DNA of 7,365 nt from Pelomonas sp046294815 (GTDB lineage Bacteria > Pseudomonadota > Gammaproteobacteria > Burkholderiales > Burkholderiaceae_C). Positions 1 to 5,738 of the stretch are shown in pieces. The notes under the pieces are model-generated. The model was not told where the DNA came from. It did not search any database and was given only the letters and a program-made list of their open reading frames with translations. The translations under genes and the position numbers were made by a program. Within the stretch, counting starts at the first letter, position 1; the number at the start of each line of letters is the position of its first letter. The stretch is taken from contig JBKBOJ010000103.1 of NCBI GenBank assembly GCA_046294815.1, forward strand, positions 1 to 7,365. The letters run 5' to 3'.

Positions 1-1
1 C

Positions 2-496
2 ATCAAGCGCGGCCTGATGACCACCGTGCACGCCGCCACCGCCACGCAGAAGACCGTCGACGGCCCGAGCAACAAGGACTGGCGCGGCGGCCGCGGCATC
101 CTGGAGAACATCATCCCCAGCTCCACCGGCGCCGCCAAGGCCGTCGGCAAGGTCATCCCTGAGCTCAACAAGAAGCTGACCGGCATGGCCTTCCGCGTGC
201 CGACCTCCGACGTGTCGGTCGTCGACCTGACCGTCGAGCTGAACAACGAAGCCAGCTACGCCGAAATCTGCGCCGAGTTCAAGGCACAGAGCGAGGGTGC
301 GCTCAAGGGCGTGCTGGGCTACACCGAAGACAAGGTCGTCGCGACCGACTTCCGCGGTGATCCCCGCACCTCCATCTTCGACGCCGAGGCCGGCATCGCG
401 CTGGACGGCACCTTCGTCAAGCTCGTGTCCTGGTACGACAACGAGTGGGGCTACTCGAACAAGGTGCTGGAGATGGTGCGCGTGATGGCCGCCTGA
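2..496 (+). CDS. gap: Glyceraldehyde-3-phosphate dehydrogenase, C-terminal part (5' end outside window)
   Basis: This is the catalytic C-terminal half of phosphorylating GAPDH, a cytosolic homotetramer that converts glyceraldehyde-3-phosphate, NAD+ and phosphate to 1,3-bisphosphoglycerate. The reading frame is open from base 2, so 164 codons of a protein that is usually about 330-335 residues are present. The Rossmann domain and the catalytic Cys (SCTTN motif) are off the left edge. The visible part begins just before TTVHAATATQKTVDGPS, which holds the catalytic His. It continues through RGGRGILENIIPSSTGAAKA (substrate and phosphate binding), GMAFRVPTSDVSVVDLT (conserved Arg) and the C-terminal SWYDNEWGYSNKV signature. 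No frameshift is seen. The ATG at 17 is an internal Met, not the start. The gene is followed at once by a strong terminator, so it ends its transcription unit here. The identification is near certain. Confidence 0.97.
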   Translation: MKRGLMTTVHAATATQKTVDGPSNKDWRGGRGILENIIPSSTGAAKAVGKVIPELNKKLTGMAFRVPTSDVSVVDLTVELNNEASYAEICAEFKAQSEGALKGVLGYTEDKVVATDFRGDPRTSIFDAEAGIALDGTFVKLVSWYDNEWGYSNKVLEMVRVMAA

Positions 497-515
497 TCGC
501 CATCCACCCGAACCG

Positions 516-551
516 GGGCCGTGCTCGCGCAAGCGGGCCACGGCCCTTTTT
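516..551 (+). terminator. Rho-independent terminator of gap
   Basis: The outer stem GGGCCGT (516-522) pairs perfectly with ACGGCCC (540-546). After a single bulged C (539), an inner stem GCTCGC/GCGGGC (523-528/533-538, one G-U pair) closes a GCAA tetraloop of the GNRA class (529-532). Five T's follow directly (547-551). It starts 19 bases after the gap stop codon. A G+C-rich stem, a stable loop and a U-tract on the + strand make this a textbook intrinsic terminator for gap. There is no U-tract on the opposite strand, so it is probably one-directional. Confidence 0.93.
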
Positions 552-635
552 GTCTCAGCGGGACAGCTTCAGACCCACGCTGACGAGTCGGGCGACTCCC
601 GCAGGAAGCTCGCGCGTGGCGCAGCCGCCAGCCGT

Positions 636-1997
636 TCAGGCCGCGCCGGCGCGGCCTGGCGCGGCACCCAGCTCGCCGGACTCGCGCGCCTTCTTGCCGT
701 AGACCCACTCGAACACCGGGCTGGCCATCATCGTCGTCACGACCGCCATCAGCACCAGCATGGAGAACAGCGCCGGCCCGATGATGCCCTTCTGCAGGCC
801 GATGTTGATGATGATCAGCTCCATCAGGCCGCGCGAGTTCATCAGCGCGCCGATGCCCAGCGCCGTGCGGTTGTCTTCCCCCGCCAGGCGCGCCGCCAGG
901 TAGCAGGCACCGAACTTGGCCAGCACCGAGGCCACCAGCACGCCCAGCGCGATCAACAGCAGCGGCGCCGAATTGATCATGTCCAGCCGCGTGTTCAGGC
1001 CCGAGTAGGTGAAGAACATCGGCAGCAGCAGGATGACCGTGAGCGGTTCGACCTTTTTCTTCAGCTCGGTCGCAAACAGCCCGCGAGGCATCACGGCACC
1101 CAGAATGAAGCCGCCAAAGATGGCATGGATGCCCACCGCGTCCATCACGAAGGCCGAGGTGCAGAAGGCCACCAGCGTGAAGCCCAGCACCGTGTTGCTC
1201 ATGTGGCCGTCGCGCTCGACCATGCGGCCCAGCGGCGCGAGGATCTTGCGGCCGAACAACACGACGAAGCTCGCCCAGATCAGGCCGCCGCCGATGGCCA
1301 GCACCGCCACGCCGGCGCCGGCCCCGAAGGCCGCCAGCACCAGGGCCAGCACGCACCACGAGACGGCATCGTCGAAGGCGCCTGCGGTCAGCGACAGCGT
1401 GCCCAGCGAGGTGTCGGCCAGGCCGCGCTCGTTGATGATGCGGGCCAGCATAGGGAACGCCGTCAACGCGATGCAGGCGCCCATGAACAGCGTCGCATTG
1501 GCCCTGGAGATGCCCGCGGCGAACAGCCCCGGCCACTGCAGCAGCATGGGCGTGATCAGGAAGGCGATGACAAACGGCGCCGCAATGCCCGACACCGAGA
1601 CGACGACCGCACTCCTGACCTTGGTGGCGAAGTGATCCAGGCGCAGCGTCGTGCCCACCAGGAACATGTACAGCCCCACGCCCAGCTGCGCGCCGCAGTA
1701 CAGGACGTTCCTCATCTCCTTGGGGAAGATGTTGGACTGGATCTCGGGCAGGAACAGGCCGAACAGCGAGGGGCCCAGCACCACGCCCGCAATCATCTCG
1801 CCCACCACCTGAGGCTGCGCCAGGAACTTGGCGCCCAGCCAGCCGACCACCCGGCAGGCCAGGATGATGAGCCCGAGCTGCAGAAAGAAGTGCACGCTGA
1901 AGTCGGTGGGCGAGTAGGTCTGAGCGACCGCGGGGGCCGGCCCGCCATGCCTGGCGAAGATGTCGGCCAGCATGGCCAGCAGGTCAATGTTCTCCAT
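636..1997 (-). CDS. CPA2-family cation/proton antiporter (Na+/H+ exchanger domain, CHX-like motifs)
   Basis: This 453-residue inner-membrane protein is built almost entirely of hydrophobic segments from about residue 35 to 430, as expected for the 12-13 helix Na_H_Exchanger domain. It exchanges a monovalent cation (Na+ or K+) for H+. Visible motifs are QVVGEMIAGVVLGPS (62-76), LTAGAFDDAVSW (203-214) with the ion-binding Asp pair D209-D210, GIHAIFGGFILGAVMPR (289-305) and GALMNSRGLMELIIINIGL (383-401). The last two resemble plant CHX and cyanobacterial-type CPA2 antiporters more than KefB/KefC. There is no C-terminal RCK/TrkA-N domain, so gating by nucleotide or glutathione as in Kef is not expected. 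The start ATG at 1997 has a good Shine-Dalgarno sequence (GAGGA, 2003-2007, 5-nt spacer). The gene is convergent with gap and divergent from the toxin-antitoxin cluster. The family is sure; the transported ion is not. Confidence 0.93.
   Translation of the reverse strand: MENIDLLAMLADIFARHGGPAPAVAQTYSPTDFSVHFFLQLGLIILACRVVGWLGAKFLAQPQVVGEMIAGVVLGPSLFGLFLPEIQSNIFPKEMRNVLYCGAQLGVGLYMFLVGTTLRLDHFATKVRSAVVVSVSGIAAPFVIAFLITPMLLQWPGLFAAGISRANATLFMGACIALTAFPMLARIINERGLADTSLGTLSLTAGAFDDAVSWCVLALVLAAFGAGAGVAVLAIGGGLIWASFVVLFGRKILAPLGRMVERDGHMSNTVLGFTLVAFCTSAFVMDAVGIHAIFGGFILGAVMPRGLFATELKKKVEPLTVILLLPMFFTYSGLNTRLDMINSAPLLLIALGVLVASVLAKFGACYLAARLAGEDNRTALGIGALMNSRGLMELIIINIGLQKGIIGPALFSMLVLMAVVTTMMASPVFEWVYGKKARESGELGAAPGRAGAA
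637..658. repeat. 22-bp perfect palindrome over the antiporter stop codon
   Basis: Bases 637-658 read identically on both strands: CAGGCCGCGCC followed by GGCGCGGCCTG, with no mismatch. The left edge includes two bases of the antiporter stop codon (TCA at 636-638), and the rest encodes its last six residues. As RNA it would fold into a 9-bp hairpin with a CCGG loop at the very 3' end of the antiporter message. No U-run follows on the minus strand, so it is not a classical terminator. It could stabilise the 3' end, support non-canonical termination, or be a by-product of G+C-rich Gly/Arg/Ala coding. Confidence 0.6.
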
Positions 1998-2002
1998 CGC
2001 GT

Positions 2003-2007
2003 TCCTC
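2003..2007 (-). promoter_or_regulatory. Ribosome binding site of the antiporter
   Basis: On the minus strand GAGGA lies five bases before the ATG at 1997. It is the best Shine-Dalgarno match near this end of the gene and supports this start over internal Met codons. Confidence 0.7.
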
Positions 2008-2048
2008 GTTGCGTTCGGCGCTCTCGCGGCTCATTGCAGCGGTTTTGT

Positions 2049-2058
2049 ACAACGTTGT
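2049..2058. promoter_or_regulatory. Perfect 10-bp palindrome ACAACGTTGT upstream of the antiporter
   Basis: ACAACGTTGT lies 52 bp upstream of the antiporter start, in a comparatively A+T-rich patch (GTTTTGTACAACGTTGTC) between the divergent genes. On the minus strand it runs into TACAAA, a 4/6 match to a -10 hexamer, but no convincing -35 is placed at 17 bp. It could be a dimeric regulator site over the antiporter promoter. This is inferred only from symmetry and position. Confidence 0.3.
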
Positions 2059-2132
2059 CTCCCGGCAGCCCATGAAAGCGCTGCCACGCGCGCATCAGAC
2101 TGTCGCATCTGCGTTCTCCAAGTCCATCGGGA

Positions 2133-2162
2133 TTGGCCGATTTGATCCTACGTACCTACATT
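2133..2162 (+). promoter_or_regulatory. Possible sigma-70-type promoter of the toxin-antitoxin/halogenase cluster
   Basis: TTGGCC (2133-2138, 4/6 to TTGACA) and TACATT (2157-2162, 4/6 to TATAAT) are 18 bp apart in the most A+T-rich stretch upstream of the antitoxin. Transcription would start near 2169, about 35 bases before the antitoxin ATG. The match is modest and is the best pair seen by eye. Confidence 0.3.
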
Positions 2163-2180
2163 TCTGTGTTGAACCGCCCG

Positions 2181-2192
2181 GTACCTCGGTAC
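2181..2192. promoter_or_regulatory. Candidate autoregulatory operator of the antitoxin gene (GTACC-TC-GGTAC)
   Basis: The inverted repeat GTACC/GGTAC, separated by two bases, lies 11 bp before the antitoxin ATG. It falls between the predicted transcription start and the first codon. A further GTACC half-site sits at 2152-2156 inside TACGTACCTAC, overlapping the suggested promoter spacer. Phd/YefM-type antitoxins normally repress their own operon by binding such palindromes, alone and with the toxin. The assignment rests on symmetry and position. Confidence 0.45.
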
Positions 2193-2203
2193 GATTTGCG
2201 GCC

Positions 2204-2455
2204 ATGAAGCTGCTCACCAGTCGCGAGTTCAACCGGGACGTCAGCGTCGCCAAGCGTGCCGCGCTGCTGGAGCCGGTGCTGATCACCGACCGCGGCCAGC
2301 CCACGCATGTGCTGCTCAGCATTGCCGAGTACCGCCGCCTGACCGGCGAGGGCGAGAGCATCCTGGACCTGTTGGCCCTGCCCGATGCGGCGGCCATCGA
2401 CGCGGCCGACGCCGTGGCCGACGGCGCCTGGGACCATCGCGAGGCACTCGACTGA
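2204..2455 (+). CDS. Type II antitoxin, Phd/YefM family
   Basis: This is an 83-residue antitoxin that should bind and neutralise the PIN toxin encoded next and repress the shared promoter. Its N-terminus, MKLLTSREFNRDVSVAKRAA, is the typical Phd/YefM DNA-binding start. It is followed by PVLITDRGQPTHVLLSIAEY and RRLTG, the conserved second half of that fold. Residues from about 46 on (ILDLLALPDAAAIDAADAVA...) form the acidic, Ala-rich C-terminal tail expected to wrap the toxin. The ATG at 2204 was chosen because family homology begins exactly there, although the frame is open upstream to 2009. No clear Shine-Dalgarno precedes it. Its stop codon overlaps the toxin start in TGATG (2453-2457). 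A close pairing of a Phd-like antitoxin with a PIN toxin is common in proteobacteria. Confidence 0.9.
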   Translation: MKLLTSREFNRDVSVAKRAALLEPVLITDRGQPTHVLLSIAEYRRLTGEGESILDLLALPDAAAIDAADAVADGAWDHREALD

Positions 2456-2952
2456 TGTTCCTGCTCGACACCGGCATCGTGCTGGAGCTGCGCAAGGCCA
2501 AATCCGCCGCTGCCGACGCGGGCCTGGCCGCCTGGGCCGCCGGTCTGCCGCGGCAGCAGCTCTTCATCTCGGCGCTGACGCTGCTGGAGATCGAGAACGC
2601 CGCCGCGCGCCTGGCGCGCAAGGATCGCGCTGCCGGGCTGGTGGTGCGCGACTGGATAGACCAGCGCGTGCTGACGGCCTTCGAGGGTCGCATGCTGCCG
2701 GTGGATGCCGCCGTGGTGCGCCGCCGCGCCCAGCTGCCCTATGCCAACACGCGCGACGGTCTGCTGGCCGCCACCGCGCTGGAGCACGGCTTGACCTTCG
2801 TGACCCACCGCGTGTCAGCCTTCCGCGCCGGGCGCGTCAAGCTGCTGAATCCGTCGGGCTACGTGGCACCGGCCAGCGCTGAGGACGAGGACTGGGCGCA
2901 TGGCGCGCCATCGGGCCAGCAGTGGCTGAAGACCCTCTACGTCCGAGCATGA
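2455..2952 (+). CDS. vapC: PIN-domain toxin, VapC/FitB-like, with altered fourth active-site position
   Basis: A 165-residue PIN-domain protein, the presumed endoribonuclease toxin of the pair. VapC toxins cut tRNA or other RNA using Mg2+ held by three or four acidic residues. Visible are LDTG with D5 (usually LDTN), ALTLLEIE with E45, and TRDGLLAATALEHGL with D101. The usual fourth motif TRNxxDF reads THRVSAF (117-123), so the last Asp is Ala122 and the Asn is Arg119. After LLNP (130-133) there is a 32-residue tail that includes an acidic stretch (EDED, 143-146), longer than usual for the family at about 135-140 residues. Translation is coupled on both sides: it starts within the antitoxin stop (TGATG), with a weak GAGG at 2441-2444, and ends in ATGA over the halogenase start. 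It may be active with three acids, or reduced in activity. Confidence 0.88.
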   Translation: MFLLDTGIVLELRKAKSAAADAGLAAWAAGLPRQQLFISALTLLEIENAAARLARKDRAAGLVVRDWIDQRVLTAFEGRMLPVDAAVVRRRAQLPYANTRDGLLAATALEHGLTFVTHRVSAFRAGRVKLLNPSGYVAPASAEDEDWAHGAPSGQQWLKTLYVRA

Positions 2953-4493
2953 ACCAGCGACGCATCCTCATCGTCGGCGGCGGCACCGCGGCCTGGCTGA
3001 CGGCCGCCTACCTGGCGCGGGCGCTGCGCCTGCCGGAGCGGCCGCGGCTGGCGATCACGGTGCTGGAGTCGCCCGACATCGGCACCGTGGGCGTCGGCGA
3101 AGGCACCTTCCCCACGATACGCAGCACGCTGCAATACCTGGGCATCGACGAAGCCCGCTTCATCCGCGAGACCGCGGCGACGCTGAAGCAGGGCATACGC
3201 TTCGTCGACTGGGCCTACGCGCCCGGCGCCGACGGCCGCCGCCACCAGTTCTTCCACCCCTTCGAGGCGCCGTACTACGCCGAGGACCTCAACCTCGTGC
3301 CCTACTGGCTGCTGCAGGACGAGGCCAGCCGCCGGCCTTTCGCGCAGGCGGTGACGCTGCAACAGCGCGTGGCCGACACCCACCGCGCGCCCAAGCGCCT
3401 TGGCGAGGCGGCCTACACCGCGCCGCTGAACTACGCTTACCACTTCGACGCCGCCCGGTTCGCCCGCCTGCTGGCCGAGCGCGCATGCCAGCTGGGCGTG
3501 ACGCACCAGCACGGCACGGTGCAGCAGGTGCAACTCGACGAGAGCGGCGCCATTGCCCACGTCGACACCGTCGAGCTGGGCCGTTTCGAGGCCGACCTCT
3601 ACGTCGACTGCACGGGCTTGCGCGCCGAACTGATCGGGCGCGCGCAGCGCAGCGGGCTGCGCTGCGTGCGCGAGCAGCTGTTCGCCGACCGCGCGCTGGC
3701 CTGCAAGCTGCCCGACCCGCCCGACGGCGCCCCCGACGCGCCGCTGCAGAGCTGCACCATCGCCACCGCACACGAGGCCGGCTGGCTGTGGGAGATCGGG
3801 CTGAACGGTGCGCGCGGCATCGGCTGCGTCTACGCCAGCAGCCACATCAGCGACGCACGCGCCGAGCAGATCCTGCGCAGCCACTGCGGCGCCAGCGGCG
3901 CGGACCTGACCATCCGCAGCATCCCGTTCGCGCCCGGCTACCGCGAGCAGCAGTGGGTGAAGAACTGCGTCGCCGTGGGCCTGTCGGCGGGCTTCCTGGA
4001 GCCGCTGGAGTCCACCGGCCTGGTGCTCATCGAAGCGGCGGTGGCCATGATTGCCGAAATGCTGCCGCACAGTGGCCCCATGGATGCACCGGCACGGCGC
4101 TTCAACGAGCTGATGACCACGCGCTTCGACAACATCATCAACTTCCTGAAGCTGCACTATGTCCTCAGCCAGCGCCCGGAGCCCTTCTGGCGCGACAACG
4201 CCGACCCCGCCACGCTGCCGCCGCGCCTGGCGGAGCTGCTGTCGCAATGGCGGCTGCGCCCGCCGGGCCGCTACGACTTCGAGCTGGACACCGAGACCTT
4301 TGCCTTCTTCAACTACCAATACATCCTGTACGGCATGGGTTTCCGCACCGACCTCGGCGCCTGCCGGGACGACTTCACGCAATGGGACGAGGCCCACAAG
4401 CTGTTCGCCAAGATCCAGCGCTTTGCCGAGCGTGCCGTGGCCGACCTGCCCAGCCACCGCGCGCTGATCCAGCAGATCAATGCCGCGCGCTGA
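2949..4493 (+). CDS. Flavin-dependent tryptophan halogenase family protein (PF04820 type)
   Basis: A 514-residue cytosolic flavoprotein of the tryptophan-halogenase family. These enzymes use FADH2 from a partner reductase, O2 and halide to halogenate indole-like substrates. In order: the FAD-binding ILIVGGGTAAWLTAAYLAR (6-24); VGVGEGTFPT (47-56); Lys80 in ATLKQGIRF, at the position of the catalytic Lys of PrnA (K79); LYVDCTGLRAELIG (217-230); GWLWEIGLNG (278-287); and FLEPLESTGL (349-358), with E354-S355 matching the PrnA E346-S347 region. The WxWxIP signature is therefore W279-L-W281-E-I283-G284, with Gly for Pro. The ATG at 2949 was chosen over a GTG at 2922 because the FAD motif follows at the normal distance. 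It overlaps the toxin stop (ATGA) and has no Shine-Dalgarno of its own, so reinitiation is likely. No reductase or TonB receptor is in the window. The substrate is unknown. Confidence 0.93.
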   Translation: MNQRRILIVGGGTAAWLTAAYLARALRLPERPRLAITVLESPDIGTVGVGEGTFPTIRSTLQYLGIDEARFIRETAATLKQGIRFVDWAYAPGADGRRHQFFHPFEAPYYAEDLNLVPYWLLQDEASRRPFAQAVTLQQRVADTHRAPKRLGEAAYTAPLNYAYHFDAARFARLLAERACQLGVTHQHGTVQQVQLDESGAIAHVDTVELGRFEADLYVDCTGLRAELIGRAQRSGLRCVREQLFADRALACKLPDPPDGAPDAPLQSCTIATAHEAGWLWEIGLNGARGIGCVYASSHISDARAEQILRSHCGASGADLTIRSIPFAPGYREQQWVKNCVAVGLSAGFLEPLESTGLVLIEAAVAMIAEMLPHSGPMDAPARRFNELMTTRFDNIINFLKLHYVLSQRPEPFWRDNADPATLPPRLAELLSQWRLRPPGRYDFELDTETFAFFNYQYILYGMGFRTDLGACRDDFTQWDEAHKLFAKIQRFAERAVADLPSHRALIQQINAAR

Positions 4494-4535
4494 CGCCGTC
4501 GCCATGCGGGCGCTGCACCAGGCGGCCAGCTTGCT

Positions 4536-4559
4536 GCGGGCCGTGGCCCGACGGCCCGC
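4536..4559. terminator. Hairpin between convergent halogenase and kinase genes, possible terminator
   Basis: GCGGGCCGT (4536-4544) and ACGGCCCGC (4551-4559) form a perfect 9-bp stem with a six-base loop. It lies in the 82-bp gap between two convergent genes, 43 bp after the halogenase stop and 17 bp after the kinase stop. Neither strand has a U-run after it, so a classical intrinsic terminator cannot be claimed. Its position suggests a bidirectional barrier or an RNA 3'-end stabiliser. Confidence 0.45.
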
Positions 4560-4575
4560 GCGGGCCGGCTGGCCG

Positions 4576-5544
4576 TCATGCCACGGCGGCCAGCAGCGCG
4601 GCCAGCGGCGGTGCGACGGCGCCCGAACCCTGGCAAGCCAGTGACGCATTCGCGATGGCGAACTGCAGTTGCCGGGCCGGCGGCTCGCCGCGCAGCAGCG
4701 CCAGCAGCAGGCCGGCGACGCTGGCGTCGCCCGCACCGACCGTGTCCACCACCGCCACCGGCCGGGCCGGCGCGTGCAGCGCGGCGCCATCGGGCGGGTA
4801 GAGCGTGGCGCCGTCGGCGCCGCGGGTGTAGAGCCAGGTGGCGCCCGGGTTCAGCGCGCGCAGCCACTGCAGCGCGGCCTCGGGCGCCTGGCCGGGAAAG
4901 TAGCCGCGCAGGTCTTCGTCGCTGAGCTTGATGGCGTCGGCCAGCGCAATGAAGCGCTGCAAGCGCGGCAGATCCTGCGTGCCCATGACGACGCGGTGGT
5001 TGGGGTCGAAGCTGAGCTTGACGCCGCGGGCCTTGAGCTGGCAGGCCAACACCTCCAGCCGCGTGCCCAGCGGCTCGCGCACCAGGCTGATGCCGCCGAA
5101 GTGGGCCCAGCGCAGGGCTTGCAGGTCGCTGGCCGGCAGGGCCAGCGGGTCGAACTGCAGGTCGGCCGCGCCGTTGCCGAGGAAGAAGTAGTGCGGCGGG
5201 TCCAGCCGGTCCACCACGGCCAGCAGCGGCGCCGCCTCGACACGGCGGATCAGGGCCTCGTCGAGCCCGGCGTCGAGGCAGGCAGCCAGCAGCTGATCGC
5301 CGAAGCTGTCCAGGCTCAGCGCGCCAGCCCAGGCCGAGGGCACAGCCAACGCCGCCATCGCGCGCGCGACGTTCAGGCCGGCACCACCGGGCCGCGCGGT
5401 GAAGTCGCTGCCGCCGCGGGTCACCAGGTCGGTCAGCGCCTCGCCGAAGCTGATGAACTGCGGCCCCGAGCCCGCAGGCCGGGTCGGGCGGCCGTCGCTG
5501 ACGACCAGCGCCAGCCTCGGGGGCGTGCGGCGTTCGGCGCTCAT
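4576..5544 (-). CDS. PfkB-family carbohydrate kinase (fructokinase-like)
   Basis: A 322-residue cytosolic kinase of the ribokinase/PfkB family, which transfers the ATP gamma-phosphate to a sugar hydroxyl. After a ~30-residue extension, FISFGEALTDLV (30-41) opens the fold. RPGGAGLNVARAMAALA (51-67) is the N-terminal PfkB signature. FDPNHR (179-184), LSDEDL (207-212) and WLYTRGADGATLY (237-249) are typical internal segments. VVDTVGAGDASVAGLL (265-280) is signature 2, with catalytic Asp273 and Ser where Phe is usual (DAF). The ATG at 5544 is taken as the start. A GTG at 5634 in the same frame is less likely, because third-position G/C is low between the two and high in an overlapping frame. No Shine-Dalgarno precedes 5544, but it overlaps the stop of the small ORF upstream (ATGA). 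The exact substrate is not readable from sequence; fructose or a related sugar is a guess. Confidence 0.9.
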   Translation of the reverse strand: MSAERRTPPRLALVVSDGRPTRPAGSGPQFISFGEALTDLVTRGGSDFTARPGGAGLNVARAMAALAVPSAWAGALSLDSFGDQLLAACLDAGLDEALIRRVEAAPLLAVVDRLDPPHYFFLGNGAADLQFDPLALPASDLQALRWAHFGGISLVREPLGTRLEVLACQLKARGVKLSFDPNHRVVMGTQDLPRLQRFIALADAIKLSDEDLRGYFPGQAPEAALQWLRALNPGATWLYTRGADGATLYPPDGAALHAPARPVAVVDTVGAGDASVAGLLLALLRGEPPARQLQFAIANASLACQGSGAVAPPLAALLAAVA

Positions 5545-5681
5545 GCGCGCCCGGCGCGTTGCAGCGCCGTCAACGCCTGCAGCAGCGCCCAGCCGGGCCG
5601 CGCGCGCACGTCGTTCAGCAAGGGCGCGACGCACCCCGAGCTGTCGGCCTGTTTGCGCTGCAAGGCTCTATCCGAGGGCAT
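5541..5681 (-). CDS. Candidate small protein gene (46 aa) coupled to the sugar kinase, unrecognised
   Basis: This encodes 46 residues, from MPSDRALQRKQADSSG to ALTALQRAGRA, and its family is not recognised. Three things favour a real gene. First, a good Shine-Dalgarno (GAAGG, 5688-5692) sits six bases before the ATG. Second, 41 of 46 sense codons end in G or C, whereas the overlapping kinase frame upstream of 5544 has 12 of 30 codons ending in A or T. Third, its TGA overlaps the kinase ATG in ATGA, which would supply the translation start that the kinase otherwise lacks. The protein is basic, and its second half (about 20-43) could form an amphipathic helix. No signal peptide or membrane segment is seen. 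It could be a regulatory leader or a small partner of the kinase. The main alternative is that it is a chance frame. Confidence 0.45.
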   Translation of the reverse strand: MPSDRALQRKQADSSGCVAPLLNDVRARPGWALLQALTALQRAGRA

Positions 5682-5687
5682 TTCTGG

Positions 5688-5692
5688 CCTTC
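5688..5692 (-). promoter_or_regulatory. Ribosome binding site of the candidate small ORF
   Basis: GAAGG on the minus strand with a six-base spacer to the ATG at 5681. It is the only good Shine-Dalgarno sequence in the leader of the kinase transcript. It therefore suggests that ribosomes load here rather than at the kinase start. Confidence 0.5.
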
Positions 5693-5738
5693 TATTGCTC
5701 CAACTTCCAGTCGCTCGTACCTGGGCCAAGTCGAGATC

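Noticed and set aside
595..612. Small hairpin-like and G+C-rich symmetries between gap and the antiporter
   Set aside because: The stems are five to six base pairs with no T-run. They are expected by chance at this composition and weaker than the features at 516-551 and 637-658.
451..1536. 361-codon alternative minus frame within the antiporter
   Set aside because: It is soluble, Gly/Arg/Ala-rich and shows none of the membrane segments seen in the correct frame. It also runs antisense through the gap terminator.
2009..2203. 65-codon N-terminal extension of the antitoxin from an upstream ATG
   Set aside because: Phd/YefM similarity begins exactly at the ATG at 2204. The extension would run through the predicted promoter and operator and has poor codon bias.
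2922..2948. GTG at 2922 as the halogenase start
   Set aside because: It has no Shine-Dalgarno. The ATG at 2949 sits at the normal distance from the FAD-binding motif and in an ATGA overlap.
2937..4790. Long 617-codon open frame on the minus strand opposite the halogenase
   Set aside because: It is antisense to a gene with clear catalytic motifs. Its translation is low-complexity (rich in Gly, Ala, Arg, Val and Gln) with no recognisable domain, which is the usual mirror of high third-position G/C.
3485..4801. 438-codon open frame on the plus strand in another frame of the halogenase
   Set aside because: It is Arg/Ala-rich, overlaps the real gene and continues antisense into the kinase. It has no start signal or motif.
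5545..5634. GTG at 5634 as the kinase start, giving 30 more residues
   Set aside because: The extension is Arg/Ala-rich, has low third-position G/C and adds to an already long N-terminus. The small ORF explains this DNA better.
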